Shown: positions 11,989-24,100 of the stretch, piece by piece
Layout: each line of letters starts with the position of its first letter
Numbering within the stretch: the first letter of the stretch is position 1
Source: Misgurnus anguillicaudatus
Lineage: Eukaryota; Chordata; Actinopteri; Cypriniformes; Cobitidae
Assembly (NCBI RefSeq): GCF_027580225.2
Contig: NC_073354.2
Coordinates: forward strand, 7,478,001 to 7,542,000
Direction of reading: 5' to 3'
DNA length: 64,000 bases
Notes under the pieces: model-generated
The model's input: only the letters and a program-made list of their open reading frames with translations
Databases searched by the model: none
Told to the model about the DNA's origin: nothing
Translations under genes and position numbers: made by a program

Positions 11989-12104
11989 GGAGAACATTAC
12001 TGTGATCCGTGGATGGATAATAAAACATTTTAGCCATGCAAACACAGAAAAAATGTCTGATTTATGGGAAGAAATTGACATGAAATGTGAAAACGTCTGC
12101 AAAA

Positions 12105-12240
12105 GGAATAGTTCACCCCCACCCCAAATAAAATAAATGTCATAATTTACTCACCCTCAAGTTATTTCAAACCTGTATAACTTTCTTGTTTCTGCTAACA
12201 TATCTGGAGCACCATTGATTTACATCCCATATGGCAAAAA
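12105..12240 (+). repeat. Fragment of a GTTCACCC-type fish MITE
   Basis: GGAATAGTTCACCCCC is followed by the typical CATAATTTACTCACCCTCA and TTTCAAACCTGTATAACTTTC segments. Only one side of the palindrome is present. Confidence 0.6.
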
Positions 12241-12326
12241 AAAAACTAGTATCATTTTAAATATATTTCAAGATATACAAAAAATATATATCTACTGAAA
12301 TATATTTTGAAATATGTTTAGTGCTG

Positions 12327-12572
12327 GGCAAAGATTAATCACGATTAATCGCACACAAAATAAAAGTGCTTTTTTGCATAATATGTGTGTGTCTAATGTT
12401 TTATTTATATATCATTTTTATTTATATATCATATAGAATATATAAAAATATAAATGTTGCTATAGGCTATATACACATGTAAATGTTTCTTAAATACACA
12501 CACTCATATATTATGCAAAAAAAAATCACTTTTATTTTGTATCGTTTAATCACGATTAATCTTTGCCCTTGG
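12327..12572. mobile_element. Palindromic MITE with GATTAATC termini
   Basis: GTGCTGGGCAAAGATTAATC on the left is mirrored by GATTAATCTTTGCCC on the right. The arms include TTTATTTTGT / ACAAAATAAA and GCATAATATG / ATATTATGC. It is about 245 bp long with a very AT-rich centre and no coding content. Confidence 0.6.
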
Positions 12573-12773
12573 CCATTTTTTGTATATTTTGAAATATATA
12601 TTTTAAATATTTATATTTTTGAAGCATTTATATTCATATTGCATTGCAAGAAAAACTTTGTATGTAAACATAACAGGTTTGATCAAATTAAAATTAAATA
12701 TAACTGCAAAAATATACTTGTTTTATATTTTATGGGTAAATAATAAAAAAATTAGGTTTGTGGGAAGTATTTA

Positions 12774-12862
12774 TTTAAAGATCCACTGTATAGATTTTAT
12801 TTGCAGCATCTAGCGGTGAGATTGTGAATTGCAACCAATTGCTCAGTGCTTTACCAACATTG
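12774..12862 (+). repeat. Fragment of the TTAA-flanked ACTGTGTAGATTTTA MITE
   Basis: It matches the left end of the family seen at 34112-34489 and 47478-47686 (CAGCATCTAGCGGTGAGATT, then GAATTGCAACCAA). It is truncated on the right. Confidence 0.6.
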
Positions 12863-13163
12863 CTTGATTGACAATCCAACTAACACTTTATGTAAAGTGC
12901 ACAAGGCACTGTTTTTTATATACGTATACATTTTCCAGCTCAGTAATGTTTTTCTGTGAGCTCACCACAGTGCATTCTGGGATAGCCTTTTCCACAAAGC
13001 AACAGATTACAATTTAACCTAAACATTTTTATGTCAGGAGTGCAACTATGATGTCTTAAAGTGCTGTCTTTATGGACATATCATTAAATTTCAGAACAGA
13101 GCCATAGTACCCATGTTTTACCTAAAATGTTAGTGCTTGATTATTCTTTAAATAACACGGCAG

Positions 13164-13255
13164 GTTCTGGTTTGCTTAAAATGAGCAGAGACGACTTCAT
13201 TCAAATCTGTGGGCCTGCTGATGGAATCAGTCTTTTTAATACAATTGAGGGGAGG
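13164..13255 (+). CDS. tfcp2l1: tfcp2l1-like exon A (SAM-like domain)
   Basis: This is the first recognisable exon of a CP2-family transcription factor. CP2 proteins bind DNA through an N-terminal domain and oligomerise through a SAM-like domain and a C-terminal domain. After an acceptor at 13161-13163 (CGGCAG), the frame encodes GLLKMSRDDFIQICGPADGI and then LFNTIEGR, the conserved end of the SAM-like region. MSRDDF and the Ile in NTIEGR favour TFCP2L1 over TFCP2 or UBP1. The exon should end near 13255, but no GT donor follows: the sequence is GGGGAGGGGAGCTG, where a GTGAGC-type donor would be expected. Upstream exons with the DNA-binding domain were not found in 1-13163. The locus may therefore be a partial duplicate or decaying copy, or have a diverged or unusual junction here. 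Confidence 0.65.
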
Positions 13256-13356
13256 GGAGCTGTCTCTTTAAATAAACACTGCTCACCCGTCACCATGATC
13301 CAAATTTTATGCTTCATAATCATATTGTTTGATCTTTTCGCTTTAATGTCTGTCAG

Positions 13357-13429
13357 GTGCTTACAACCATGTCTCACTCTCAGCTACAGAATAGATATCA
13401 ATCACATGCCAAAGGAGGGGCTGCTGGAG
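13357..13429 (+). CDS. tfcp2l1: tfcp2l1-like exon B (variable linker)
   Basis: This 73-nt exon lies between the acceptor TCTGTCAG (ending 13356) and the donor GAG/GTAAGA (13429/13430). In the frame that joins exon C, it encodes a linker containing QLQNR, which resembles the linker of TFCP2L1-type proteins before the VYHA motif. The segment expected just before it in the family (a VRP..TIYVC-like strand) is not clearly encoded, so one small exon may be missing or the region has diverged. The exon is assigned from its splice signals, phase and position. Confidence 0.5.
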
Positions 13430-13523
13430 GTAAGAGACAGCACAGTGTTTATGATACCTGTGACATGCAGGAACCATTCAGACGTATTCCTAATACTCCG
13501 GCTTTTCATTTTTTTGTTTGTAG

Positions 13524-13666
13524 TCTACCATGCCCTCTACCTAGAGGACCTTCCTGTGTTTGAGCTTGCTGAGAAGATAGCCAATCTATACGATGTGTCC
13601 TCACAGCAGATTCATCATTTATACAGACAAGGGCCGACAGGGATTTACGTCTTGGTTTCAGATGCG
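13524..13666 (+). CDS. tfcp2l1: tfcp2l1-like exon C (C-terminal oligomerisation domain)
   Basis: This is the best-conserved exon of the locus. The acceptor TTTGTTTGTAG ends at 13523 and the donor GCG/GTAAGA follows 13666. It encodes VYHALYLEDL, then ELAEKIANLYDV and LYRQGPTGIYVLVSDA. All of these are hallmarks of the C-terminal CP2-family domain, and EKIANLY plus YRQGPTGI are closest to TFCP2L1. The exon is 143 nt, enters with two bases of a split codon and leaves in phase 0. No stop or frameshift interrupts it. Confidence 0.8.
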
Positions 13667-13932
13667 GTAAGAGGGCAGAAGATGGTCCTATAGATTAGCT
13701 AGAAGTTTTGGGTACTTTTCTTAGAAAAAAGTTTTATTTTAAAGTTTTAATTGACATTTATGGCAACTGTATAACAGATCAATGTAAGTGATGGTTTTGA
13801 AAAGCACACAGGTTTTCATAGCAGCAGACCTTTCCCTCATAATCCATAATCAATCCAGCTACTGATTGTTAAAATAAAGAGCCTGAAAATATAATTATCC
13901 AGGAATATAATACAAATACTGTGTTTGTTCAG

Positions 13933-13981
13933 ATGGTGCAGAACTTCACAGAGGAGACCAGCTTCATCAGCACTTTGAAAG
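13933..13981 (+). CDS. tfcp2l1: tfcp2l1-like exon D
   Basis: A 49-nt exon lies between the acceptor TTTGTTCAG (ending 13932) and the donor AAAG/GTAACT (13981/13982). It encodes MVQNFTEETSFISTLK, aligned with the MVQNF-type segment near the C terminus of CP2 proteins. The frame is continuous with exons C and E. Confidence 0.8.
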
Positions 13982-14331
13982 GTAACTTCATGGACATGAC
14001 ACTTATCTCAACTATACTGATAGCTTTTTGTTTGTCAGGTTGTACTTATCAGGAGAAAATAAACCAGATGTCCATTGCTTAAAGGTGCTTTTATAACCAG
14101 GACTTTTATATAATAGATACAAATATGAAGTAAATCAGTGTGTTTTTAAGAATACAATATGATTGTGTCACAATTTAATGGATCTGACTTTTAAAAGTGT
14201 TTTAAATAACAAGCTACAATGTAAAACATCAATCCAATTAATGGATTCACATTTAATTCTTAATGTCCTTGTGCTTATTATAATACTGTATTTGGTTAAT
14301 GTTCGCTCTTTTTTTACCTGTGTGATTGCAG

Positions 14332-14369
14332 ATGAAAGTAATGATGTTTACCATGTTGTACTGAAGTGA
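14332..14369 (+). CDS. tfcp2l1: tfcp2l1-like terminal exon E
   Basis: The acceptor TGATTGCAG ends at 14331. The exon completes the split Asp codon from exon D and encodes DESNDVYHVVLK followed by TGA, matching the family's C-terminal YHIILK-type ending. Exons C-D-E keep frame and splice sites, so the 3' part of the gene looks functional even though the 5' part is not seen. Confidence 0.8.
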
Positions 14370-14456
14370 CCAGCTACTAGAAAATTATGAATCCTATTAG
14401 CTTATTTTAACAGACTGTGTGATTTTAAGTTGTATATCCTGCAAGAATGTGATGTG

Positions 14457-14462
14457 AATAAA
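14457..14462 (+). terminator. Polyadenylation signal of the tfcp2l1-like gene
   Basis: A canonical AATAAA lies 88 nt after the TGA of exon E and is followed by a T/GT-rich stretch (TTCAGTTTTGTTTTAAG), as expected of a cleavage site. Confidence 0.6.
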
Positions 14463-15362
14463 CAGAGAAGAGCTTTGTATAACTGTACAGTTCAGTTTTG
14501 TTTTAAGAGAAAATGTTGTCAAAGTTGATACTTAACATTTTTAATTAATTATAATATTAAATTGTTGCACTTTTTTATATTTTGTCATTTAGAAGACATT
14601 TTGATAAATGATGATGAGCACACAGTTGACGGGATCCATTTACTTTTATAGTATTTGTTTATCCTACTATGTACGTTAGTGGATACTGTTGATTGTGTTC
14701 CTATTATCCTTTATCTAAATATCTTCTTTTGTGTTTAACAGAATAAAAAAGCTCATACATAGAGTTTATTTTTTTGACTAAACTATCCCTTTAGTGATTG
14801 CTGTTGACATTTTTATCAAATCTTTAGCTTTTTTGTCTGTGAAGTTTTTATTTTTCTGTTGTAACTTTTGAATAAAAATATTTTTTCAAATAGATATTTG
14901 TATACTACTACAATCTAAGCAAGCTGTTTTTCTTCATAAAATACATAACAACATATATTATTTTTATGGTGCTTAATTTTGCTAAATTTTATCACAACTT
15001 AATCTGCATGTCATGTAACTACACAACACTACAAGATATACAAAACTGGAATGGACAATGTGTTTTATGTACCAATGAATTACCGGAGAATTATCCAGAT
15101 GATAATTTAATAACATATTTAAATATCAACAATGTAAAATGCCATTCATAAAAACTTTAAAACGGACAAAAATAAATGTCCTTATAAAGTTTAACATAAA
15201 AATGCTATTAAATTATTGAAATATTTTCTTATATTCTCAGTGGGATTTCAAGTAAATAATTTAGGTCAATGGGGTTCGGCTGACAAAGATAAAATCAGTG
15301 AGAAAAGTCTTGAGATGAATTCTCAGATAAATATATAGTGTATTCAATGAAATCAAACAGTA
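14463..15362. other. AT-rich intergenic sequence
   Basis: Nothing beyond AT-rich sequence was recognised. The frame at 14966-15151 shows no known motif. Confidence 0.4.
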
Positions 15363-15852
15363 TAGGGGAGAGTGGGGTAAGTTGTGCCAGTTTTTACTTA
15401 AAGTGACTTTAAACTTATAGGCCAAGATAGTAATGGTTCCAACTACAATATGAACATATATTTCAGGATGTGGTGTATATCTGGGAACAATCACTTTCGA
15501 TCTGAAATACAGTATTTAAGAAATATAGCTTTCTGAAAAAAAAGTGGTCTTGTGGCACAACTTGCCCCTGGTGCGGGGTAAGTTGTGCCTTTGGAGAAAA
15601 TGCATTAGGGTAAATTGTGCCATTGATTATTGAAATAAAACAGTATATTTTGATCTCAGAAACTGTAATGTTTATAAAAGCTAAAATTCAATACAAAATT
15701 ACTAATTTAAGGTTTATTTAAAGTTATTTTACAACACCAAAGTGCTTCAGTTATCAAAAATGTGTGGACACATGACCGATTTCTTCTATGGTTCCCCAGA
15801 AACACGGGGTGGCACAACTTCCCCGCTGGCACAAATCACCCCACTTTCCCTA
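15363..15852. mobile_element. MITE with GGGGAGAGTGGGG ends, TA-flanked
   Basis: The left end GGGGAGAGTGGGGTAAGTTG is mirrored by CACCCCACTTTCCC on the right, and a TA lies on both sides (15363-15364, 15851-15852). Internal repeats of GTAAGTTGTGCC and GGCACAACTT reinforce the palindrome. It is about 486 bp, has no coding content, and its superfamily is uncertain. Confidence 0.55.
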
Positions 15853-18142
15853 CAGTTGTAAATATAAGGGATTTCCGTCCCTTACGATGTGACACGATGA
15901 CATAATTCATTATAGAATGTAAAACGTCACATAGAACGTCTGGTTTCTCAGGGAACCGAGGTTACTGTAGTAACCGATATGTTTACACTCTGTTGGGTTA
16001 TTTTATGGTAAGAAGAAAAACAGTCAGGTGGCTCAACCGCTCCGCTAAAGATCCACTTCGATGATCCACTTCGTGTTTTCCCGCCCGCTCTGCAGCATCT
16101 TTCTCACAATCTGTAGTGGAGGCGACAGTTCCCGAAGTTCGTTTGCATTAACAGGTAGGTTAATTACATTACTTCAGTTGTCGATCCGCTGAATTAGTAA
16201 TTTGTCTTTGTAATGATTTGCTCTCAGTCTTCTAAAAGTGAAAACAACTTAGCAATCAAATAACAAATCCACACTTAGAATTACAATGCTTGTCTAATCA
16301 AATTAATGTACCCGATCAAATCCAGCTAAGACTAGCAAGCTGGTAGCTGGTTTAAGCTGGTTTTCTCAGCCTGGCAAAACCAGCTAAAACCAAGCTGGGA
16401 GACTTTTTCAGTAGGGATCTAATATAAGTAACAACAAATGTCTGTTGTTGGCACACTTTGTAGACAAAAAACAAACCAACAATGCCTTCACAAAAAGTAG
16501 ACAGAGACAGAGGGCTAAGGCATGGAAGGGAAGGCTGCTAAAGGCAATTCAACATTGTAACTGGATTCAAATCTCCATCAAGCCAGCTGGTAAGTCGTAT
16601 AATAGAATATTTAGCAGTTTGTCAAACTTTTATTCTTGTAATTAAGTATATTTATCTTAACCTCCCAAGACTTGGTGTGTCCACATACGTGGAAATCAAA
16701 TTTTTTTGTTGTTTGCACCATAATACTTAATTCTGTGTAACTGGAACCTGTTGTACACAAACATGAACAATTACACTGCTTCATGTTAAAAAAAAATATT
16801 TGGATATTATATTTATTTGTTTTTCCTAACCTCAAAATAGCTGGAAGAAATCTAAAATTCAAACCAAAGCTTGGGTATCAGGAGATTAATAACATTATAA
16901 TCACTTATGCTAGTCATCTATAACACACTACAGACACGTTTTATTAAAAACATATCAATAGGACCACCCCCCTCTATATAACGTTAGCCCTTTTTTGGTT
17001 TGGGGTCAAACTGTCTTTGCACGGCCTTCAGTAAAGGTGCCAAAGAATGCATTGAACTAATATGTTGAAGGAGTCCAGGGCCATATGCAGGATTTTATAA
17101 ATACAGAGGTCCATCAAAATCTTATTTCGCTGTTCTACATATATGAATTTTAATAAATCAGAAAACCAAAGAATCAAATTACTATAGATTTCAAACCATG
17201 TCATTTGCAGAAGACTAACTAATATAGGCTAACTAATATAGGATCATTTTAGTCAATTAACTGAAGGCTATCAATAATTTATTAATTAAATTAATTCACA
17301 ATATGCACACACTTATTATACACTTAATATGTTGAAATACAACATCAGTAATGCAGTGGTGAAACTAGAATTGTAGAAATGGGTTGGCCAAGGCTACTTT
17401 AGGGGGTCCATATCCCATTAAAGAAAACTGTAATTATTAAAAAAAGCATAAATGAATCTACGATCACTTCACATTACCCCACATAAGATAAATATTTTTC
17501 TTGCCCTGCATGTATTATTGCATGCATTATACTAACTGTAAAATTTATTCATTAATTTTAAACTTTTCACATCTAATTAACTGTCTGTTAATGAAGCAAA
17601 AGGCTTCTTGTTAACTGCAGTAACTTTAGTTAAAGTTGTTCAGGAAATCAAAATTCCATGATAAACTTTAAACTTACTTTAAATAGCAGAGCTCAACACA
17701 GAAGTTACAGTCTGGACGAGTGAGTGATTTTTTCTTCTTTTGTTATTTAATTTACTTTAATGACTTCAACAGGTATTTTATTAGGCTTTAAGACCAAATT
17801 TAATAAAATGTTTAAGCCAAAAGATGAACATGGGCTCATTTAAACTCCATTCAGGTTCAACACAATGAATCTAATTATTATACAGTAAAAAGATCACTTC
17901 AAGACTAAAAGGGTGGTGTTGAATTTTGTTAATAAACACGCTGAATAACTGTAAGTGAATTACTGGAGGGAGTGAAAGTAGCACATTAAATTTGGACACC
18001 CATCTGGCTCAGCTGCAGTAATGTTTCTTGTCTTGTCACCTTAACAATCACTGCAGTTTCATATTTCTCGTCATCAAACTGCTGTATAATGGTCAGTGTT
18101 TGATTACTTACATCTTTCTTGCATTTCCACTAACTGCGCATC
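15853..18142. other. Intergenic region with candidate promoter and exon signals
   Basis: From 15880 to 16160 the sequence has a promoter-like look: an X-box-like palindrome at 15961-15974, then a possible untranslated first exon ending at the donor AACAG/GTAGGT near 16154. A second possible exon lies between the acceptor CTTTGTAG (about 16464) and the donor CTG/GTAAGTCG (about 16589); its frame is unrecognised. A short CCAGCTAAAACCAGC-type palindromic repeat lies at about 16318-16410. From 16900 to 18142 nothing was recognised. Confidence 0.3.
15961..15974. promoter_or_regulatory. X-box-like (RFX) palindrome
   Basis: GTTACTGTAGTAAC is a near-perfect 14-bp inverted repeat with the half-site spacing of RFX X-boxes (GTTRCC..GGYAAC type). 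It lies about 190 bp before a donor-like AACAG/GTAGGT at 16153, where a first exon might end. RFX sites often control ciliary genes. Function is inferred only from the motif. Confidence 0.3.
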
Positions 18143-21100
18143 TGACGGAGTCCGTCGGCAACGTTGGGACCGTCGGCAACGTTGGGACGGGCTTGACGGA
18201 GTCGTGCCGACACGTTTGGCACTTGACTCGACCAAGTCTAGTCGGCAACGTTGGGACGGGCTTGACGGAGTCGTGCCGACACGTTTGGCACTTGACTCGA
18301 TGAAGTCCCGTCGGCAACGTTGGGACGGGCTTGAAGGAGTCGTGCCGACACGTTTGGCACTTGACTCACAAATTGACGGAGTCATGCTGACACGTTTGGC
18401 ACTTGACTGGACCGAGACGCGTCGGCAACGTTGGGACGGGCTCGACGGAGTCGTGCCGACACGTTTGGCACTTGACTTGACCGAGTCGCGTCGGCAAAGT
18501 TGGGAACGGGCTCAACGGAGTCGTGCCGAAAGGTTTGGCACTTAACTTGACCGAGTCATGTCGGCAACGTTGGGAACAGGCTTGACGGAGTCGTGCCGAC
18601 ACGTTTGGTACTTGACTCGACCGAGTCGCGTAGGCAACGTTGGGACGGGCTCGACGGAGTCATGCCGACACGTTTGGCACTTGACTCGACGAAGTCCCGT
18701 CTGCAACGTTGGGACGGGCTCGACGGAGTCGTGCCGACACGTTTGGCACTTGACTCGACCGAGTCCTGTCGGCAACGTTGGGACAGGCTCGACGAAGTCG
18801 TGCCGACACGTTTTGCACTTGACTCGACCGAGTCGTGCTGACACGTTTGGCACTTGACTAAACCGAGTCGCGTCGGCAACGTTGGGACGGGCTCGACGGA
18901 GTCGTGCCGACACGTTTGGCACTTGACTCGACCGAGTCGCGTCGGCAACGTTGGGACGGGCTCGACGGAGTCGTGCTGACACGTTTGGCACTTAACTCGA
19001 CCGAGTCGCGTCGGCAACATTGGGACGGGCTCGACAGAGTCGTGCCGACACGTTTGGCACTTGACTCGACCGAGTCGCGTCGGCAACGTTGGGAACGGGC
19101 TCGACGTAGTCGTGCCGACAGGTTTGGCACTTAACTCGACCGAGTCGCGTCTGCAACGTTGGGACAGGCTCAACGGAGTCGTGCCGACACGTTTGGCACT
19201 TGACTCGACCGAGTCCCGTCGGCAATATTGGGACGGGCTCGATGGAGTTGTGCCGACATATTTGGCACTTGACTCGACCGAGTCGCGTCGGCAACATTGG
19301 GACGGGCTTGACGGAGTCGTGCCGACACGTTTGGCATTTGACTCACAAATTGACGGAGTCGTGCTGACACGTTTGGCACTTGACTGGACCGAGAAGCGTC
19401 GGCAACGTTGGGACGGGCTCGACGGAGTCGTGCTGACACGTTTGGCACTTGACTCGACGGAGTCGTGCTGACACGTTTGGCACTTGACTGGACCGAGTCG
19501 CGTCGGCAACGTTGGGACGGGCTCGACGGAGTCGTGCCGACAGGTTTGGCACTTAACTCGACCGAGTCGCGTCAGCAACGTTGGAACGGGCTCGACGGAG
19601 TCGTGCCGACACTATTGGCACTTGACCCGATGGAGTCCCGTTGGCAACGTTGGGACAGGCTCGACGGAGTCGTGCCGACACGTTTGGCACTTGACTCGAC
19701 CGAGTCGCGTCGGCAACGTTGGGACGGGCTCGACGGAGTCGTGTCGACACGTTTGGCACTTGACTCGACCGAGTCGTGCCGACACGTTTGGCACTTGACT
19801 CGACCGAGTCGCGTCGGCAACGTTGGGATGGGCTTGATGGAGTCGTGCCGACACGTTTGTCACTTGACTCGATGGAGTCCCGTCGGCAACGTTGGGACGG
19901 GCTCGACGTAGTAGTGCCGACACGTTTGGCACTTGACTTGAGCGAGTTCCGTCGGCAACGTTGGGACGGGCTTGACGGAGTCGTGCCGACACGTTTGGCA
20001 CTTAACTCCACCGAGTCCCGTCGGCAACGTTGGGAACGGGCTTGACGGAGTCGTGCCGATACGTTTGGTACTTGACTCGACCGAGTCGCGTGGGCAACGT
20101 TGGGACGGGCTCGACGGAGTCATGCCGACACGTTTGGCACTTGACTCAACGGAGTCCCGTCGGCAATATTGGGACGGGCTCGACGGAGTCGTGCCGACAC
20201 ATTTGGCACTTGACTCGACCGAGTCGCGTCGGCAACGTTGGGACGGGCTCGACGGAGTCGTGCTGACACGTTTGGCACTTGACTCGACGGAGTCGTGCTG
20301 ACACGTTTGGCACTTGACTGGACCGAGTCGCGTCGGCAACGTTGGGACGGGCTCGACGGAGTCGTGCCGACAGGTTTGGCACTTAACTCGACCGAGTCGC
20401 GTCAGCAACGTTGGAACGGGCTCGACGGAGTCGTGCCGACACGTTTGGCACTTGACTCGATGGAGTCCCGTTGGCAACGTTGGGACGGGCTCGACGGAGT
20501 CGTGCCGACACGTTTGGCTTTTGACTCGACCGAGTCGCGTCTGCAACGTTGGGACGGGCTCGACGGAGTCATGCCGACACGTTTGGCACTTGACTCGACG
20601 GAGTCCCGTCGGCAATATTGGGACGGGCTCGACGGAGTCGTGCCGACACATTTGGCACTTGACTCGACCGAGTCGCGTCGGCAACGTTGGGACGGGCTCG
20701 ACGAAGTCGTGCCGACACGTTTGGCACTTGACTCACAAATTGACGGAGTCCTGCTGACACGTTTGGCACTTGACTGAACCGAGAAGCGTCGGCAACGTTG
20801 GGACGGGCTCGACGGAGTCGTGCCGACACGTTTGGCACTTGACTCGACCAAGTCTAGTCGGCAACGTTGGGACGGGCTTGACGGAGTCGTGCCGACACGT
20901 TTGGCACTTGACTCGATGAAGTCCCGTCGGCAACGTTGGGACGGGCTTGAAGGAGTCGTGCCGACACGTTTGGCACTTGACTCACAAATTGACGGAGTCA
21001 TGCTGACACGTTTGGCACTTGACTGGACCGAGACGCGTCGGCAACGTTGGGACGGGCTCGACGGAGTCGTGCCGACACGTTTGGCACTTGACTTGACCGA

Positions 21101-24100
21101 GTCGCGTCAGCAAAGTTGGGAACGGGCTCGACGGAGTCGTGCCGACAGGTTTGGCACTTAACTTGACCGAGTCATGTCGGCAACGTTGGGAATGGGCTTG
21201 ACTGAGTCGTGCCGACACGTTTGGTACTTGACTCGACCGAGTCGCGTAGGCAACGTTGGGACGGGCTCGACGGAGTCATGCCGACACGTTTGGCACTTGA
21301 CTCGACGGAGTCCCGTCGGCAACGTTGGGACGGGCTCGACGGAGTCGTGCCGACACGTTTTGCACTTGACTCACAAATTGACGGAGTCGTGCTGACACGT
21401 TTGGCACTTGACTAAACCGAGTCGCGTCGGCAACGTTGGGACGGGCTCGACGGAGTCGTGCCGACACGTTTGGCACTTGACTCGACTGAGTCGCGTCGGC
21501 AACGTTGGGAACGGGCTCGACGGAGTCGTGCCGACAGGTTTGGCACTTGACTCGATGGAGTCCCGTCGGCAACGTTGGGACGGGCTTGAAGGAGTCGTGC
21601 CGACACGTTTGGCACTTGACTCACAAATTGACGGAGTCGTGCTGACACGTTTGGCACTTGACTGGACCGAGTCGCGTCGGCAACATTGGGACGGGCTCGA
21701 CGGAGTCGTGCCGACATGTTTGGCACTTGACTCGACCGAGTCGCGTCGGCAACGTTGGGAACGGGCTCGACGGAGTCGTGCCGACAGGTTTGGCACTTAA
21801 CTCGACCGAGTCGCGTCGGCAACGTTGGGACGGGCTCGACGGAGTCGTGCCGACACGTTTGGCACTTGACTCGACTGAGTCGCGTCGGCAACGTTGGGAA
21901 CGGGCTCGACGGAGTCGTGCCGACAGGTTTGGCACTTGACTCGATGGAGTCCCGTCGGCAACGTTGGGACGGGCTTGAAGGAGTCGTGCCGACACGTTTG
22001 GCACTTGACTCACAAATTGACGGAGTCGTGCTGACACGTTTGGCACTTGACTGGACCGAGTCGCGTCGGCAACATTGGGACGGGCTCGACAGAGTCGTGC
22101 CGACATGTTTGGCACTTGACTCGACCGAGTCGCGTCGGCAACGTTGGGAACGGGCTCGACGGAGTCGTGCCGACAGGTTTGGCACTTAACTCGACCAAGT
22201 CGCATCTGCAACGTTGGGACAGGCTCAACGGAGTCGTGCCGACACGTTTTGCACTTGACTCGACCGAGTCGCGTCGGCAACGTTGGGACGGGCTCGACGG
22301 AGTCGGGCTCGATAGACTTGACGGAGTCGTGCCGACACGTTTGGCACTTGACTCGACCGAGTCGCGTCGGCAACGTTGGGACGGGCTTGACGGAGTCGTG
22401 CCGACACGTTTGGCACTTGACGGAGTCGTGCCGACACATTTGGCACTTGACTCGACCGAGTCGCGTCGGCAACGTTGGGACAGGCTCGACAGAGTCGTGC
22501 CGACACGTTTGGCACTTGACTCACAAATTGACGAAGTCGTGCTGCACGTTTGGCACTTGACTGGACCGAGTCGCGTCGGCAACGTTGGGAACGGGCTCAA
22601 CGGAGTCGTGCCGACAGGTTTGGCACTTAACTCCACCGAGTCCCGTCGGCAACGTTGGGAACGGGCTTGACGGAGTCGTGCCGATACGTTTGGTACTTGA
22701 CTCGACCGAGTCGCGTAGGCAACGTTGGGACGGGCTCGACGGAGTCATGCCGACACGTTTGGCACTTGACTCGACGGAGTCCCGTCGGCAATATTGGGAC
22801 GGGCTCGACGGAGTCGTGCCGACACATTTGGCACTTGACTCAACCGAGTCGCGTCGGCAACGTTGGGACGGGCTCGACGAAGTCGTGCCGACACGTTTGG
22901 CACTTGACTCACAAATTGACGGAGTCGTGCTGACACGTTTGGCACTTGACTCGACCGAGTCCAGTCGGCAACGTTGGGACGGGCTCGACGGAGTCGTACC
23001 GACACGTTTGGCACTTGACTCGACCGAGTCGAGTTGGCAACGTTGGGACGGGCTTGACGGAGTCGTGCCGACACGTTTGGCACTTGACTCGACCGAGTCG
23101 CGTCGGCAACGTTGGGACGGGCTCGACGGAGTCGTGCTGACACGTTTGGCACTTGACTCGACGGAGTCGTGCTGACACGTTTGGCACTTGACTGGACCGA
23201 GTCGCGTCGGCAACGTTGGGACGGGCTCGACGGAGTCGTGCCGACAGGTTTGGCACTTAACTCGACCGAGTCGCGTCAGCAACGTTGGAACGGGCTCGAC
23301 GGAGTCGTGCCGACACGTTTGGCACTTGACTCGATGGAGTCCCGTTGGCAACGTTGGGACGGGCTCGACGGAGTCGTGCCGACACGTTTGGCACTTGACT
23401 CGACCGAGTCGCGTCGGCAACGTTGGGACGGGCTCAACGGAGTCGTGCCGACACATTTGGCACTTGACTCGACCGAGTCGCGTCGGCAACATTGGGACGG
23501 GCTCGACGGAGTCGTGTCGACACGTTTGGCACTTGACTCGACCGAGTCGTGCCGACACGTTTGGCACTTGACTCGACCGAGTCGCGTCGGCAACGTTGGG
23601 ACGGGCTTGATGGAGTCGTGCCGACACGTTTGTCACTTGACTCGATGGAGTCCCGTCGGCAACGTTGGGACGGGCTCGACGTAGTAGTGCCGACACGTTT
23701 GGCACTTGACTTGAACGAGTTCCGTCGGCAACGTTGGGACGGGCTTGACGGAGTCGTGCCGACACGTTTGGCACTTGACTCGATGGAGTCCCGTCGGCAA
23801 CGTTGGGACGGGCTTGAAGGAGTCGTGCCGACACGTTTGGCACTTGACTCGACGAAGTCGCGTCGGCAACGTTGGGAACGGGCTCGACGTAGTCGTGCCG
23901 ACAGGTTTGGCACTTAACTCGACCGAGTCGCGTCTGCAACGTTGGGACAGGCTCAACGGAGTCGTGCCGACACGCTTGGCACTTGACTCGACCGAGTCCC
24001 GTCGGCAATATTGGGACGGGCTCGATGGAGTTGTGCCGACATATTTGGCACTTGACTCGACCGAGTCGCGTCGGCAACATTGGGACGGGCTTGACGGAGT

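Larger units (their letters stand above)
10013..12104. other. Intergenic AT-rich region with one possible - strand first exon
   Basis: Most of the stretch shows no gene. The exception is 11293-11715, where the - strand has GGCGGAAGTGACGCAGG (an ETS-type site followed by GTGACGC), then a transcribed-looking segment, a short ATG frame from 11323 (ten codons) and the donor AAAG/GTAAGG at 11293/11292. No following exon was recognised toward 10 kb. A poly-T run lies at 11967-11988. Confidence 0.3.

Noticed and set aside
22521..24080. 519-codon - strand frame and many similar frames in 18.1-26.5 kb
   Set aside because: All follow from a 69-bp unit divisible by three and lacking stops in several frames of both strands. 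There is no start context, no splice structure, and the products are repeats of the same 23 residues.
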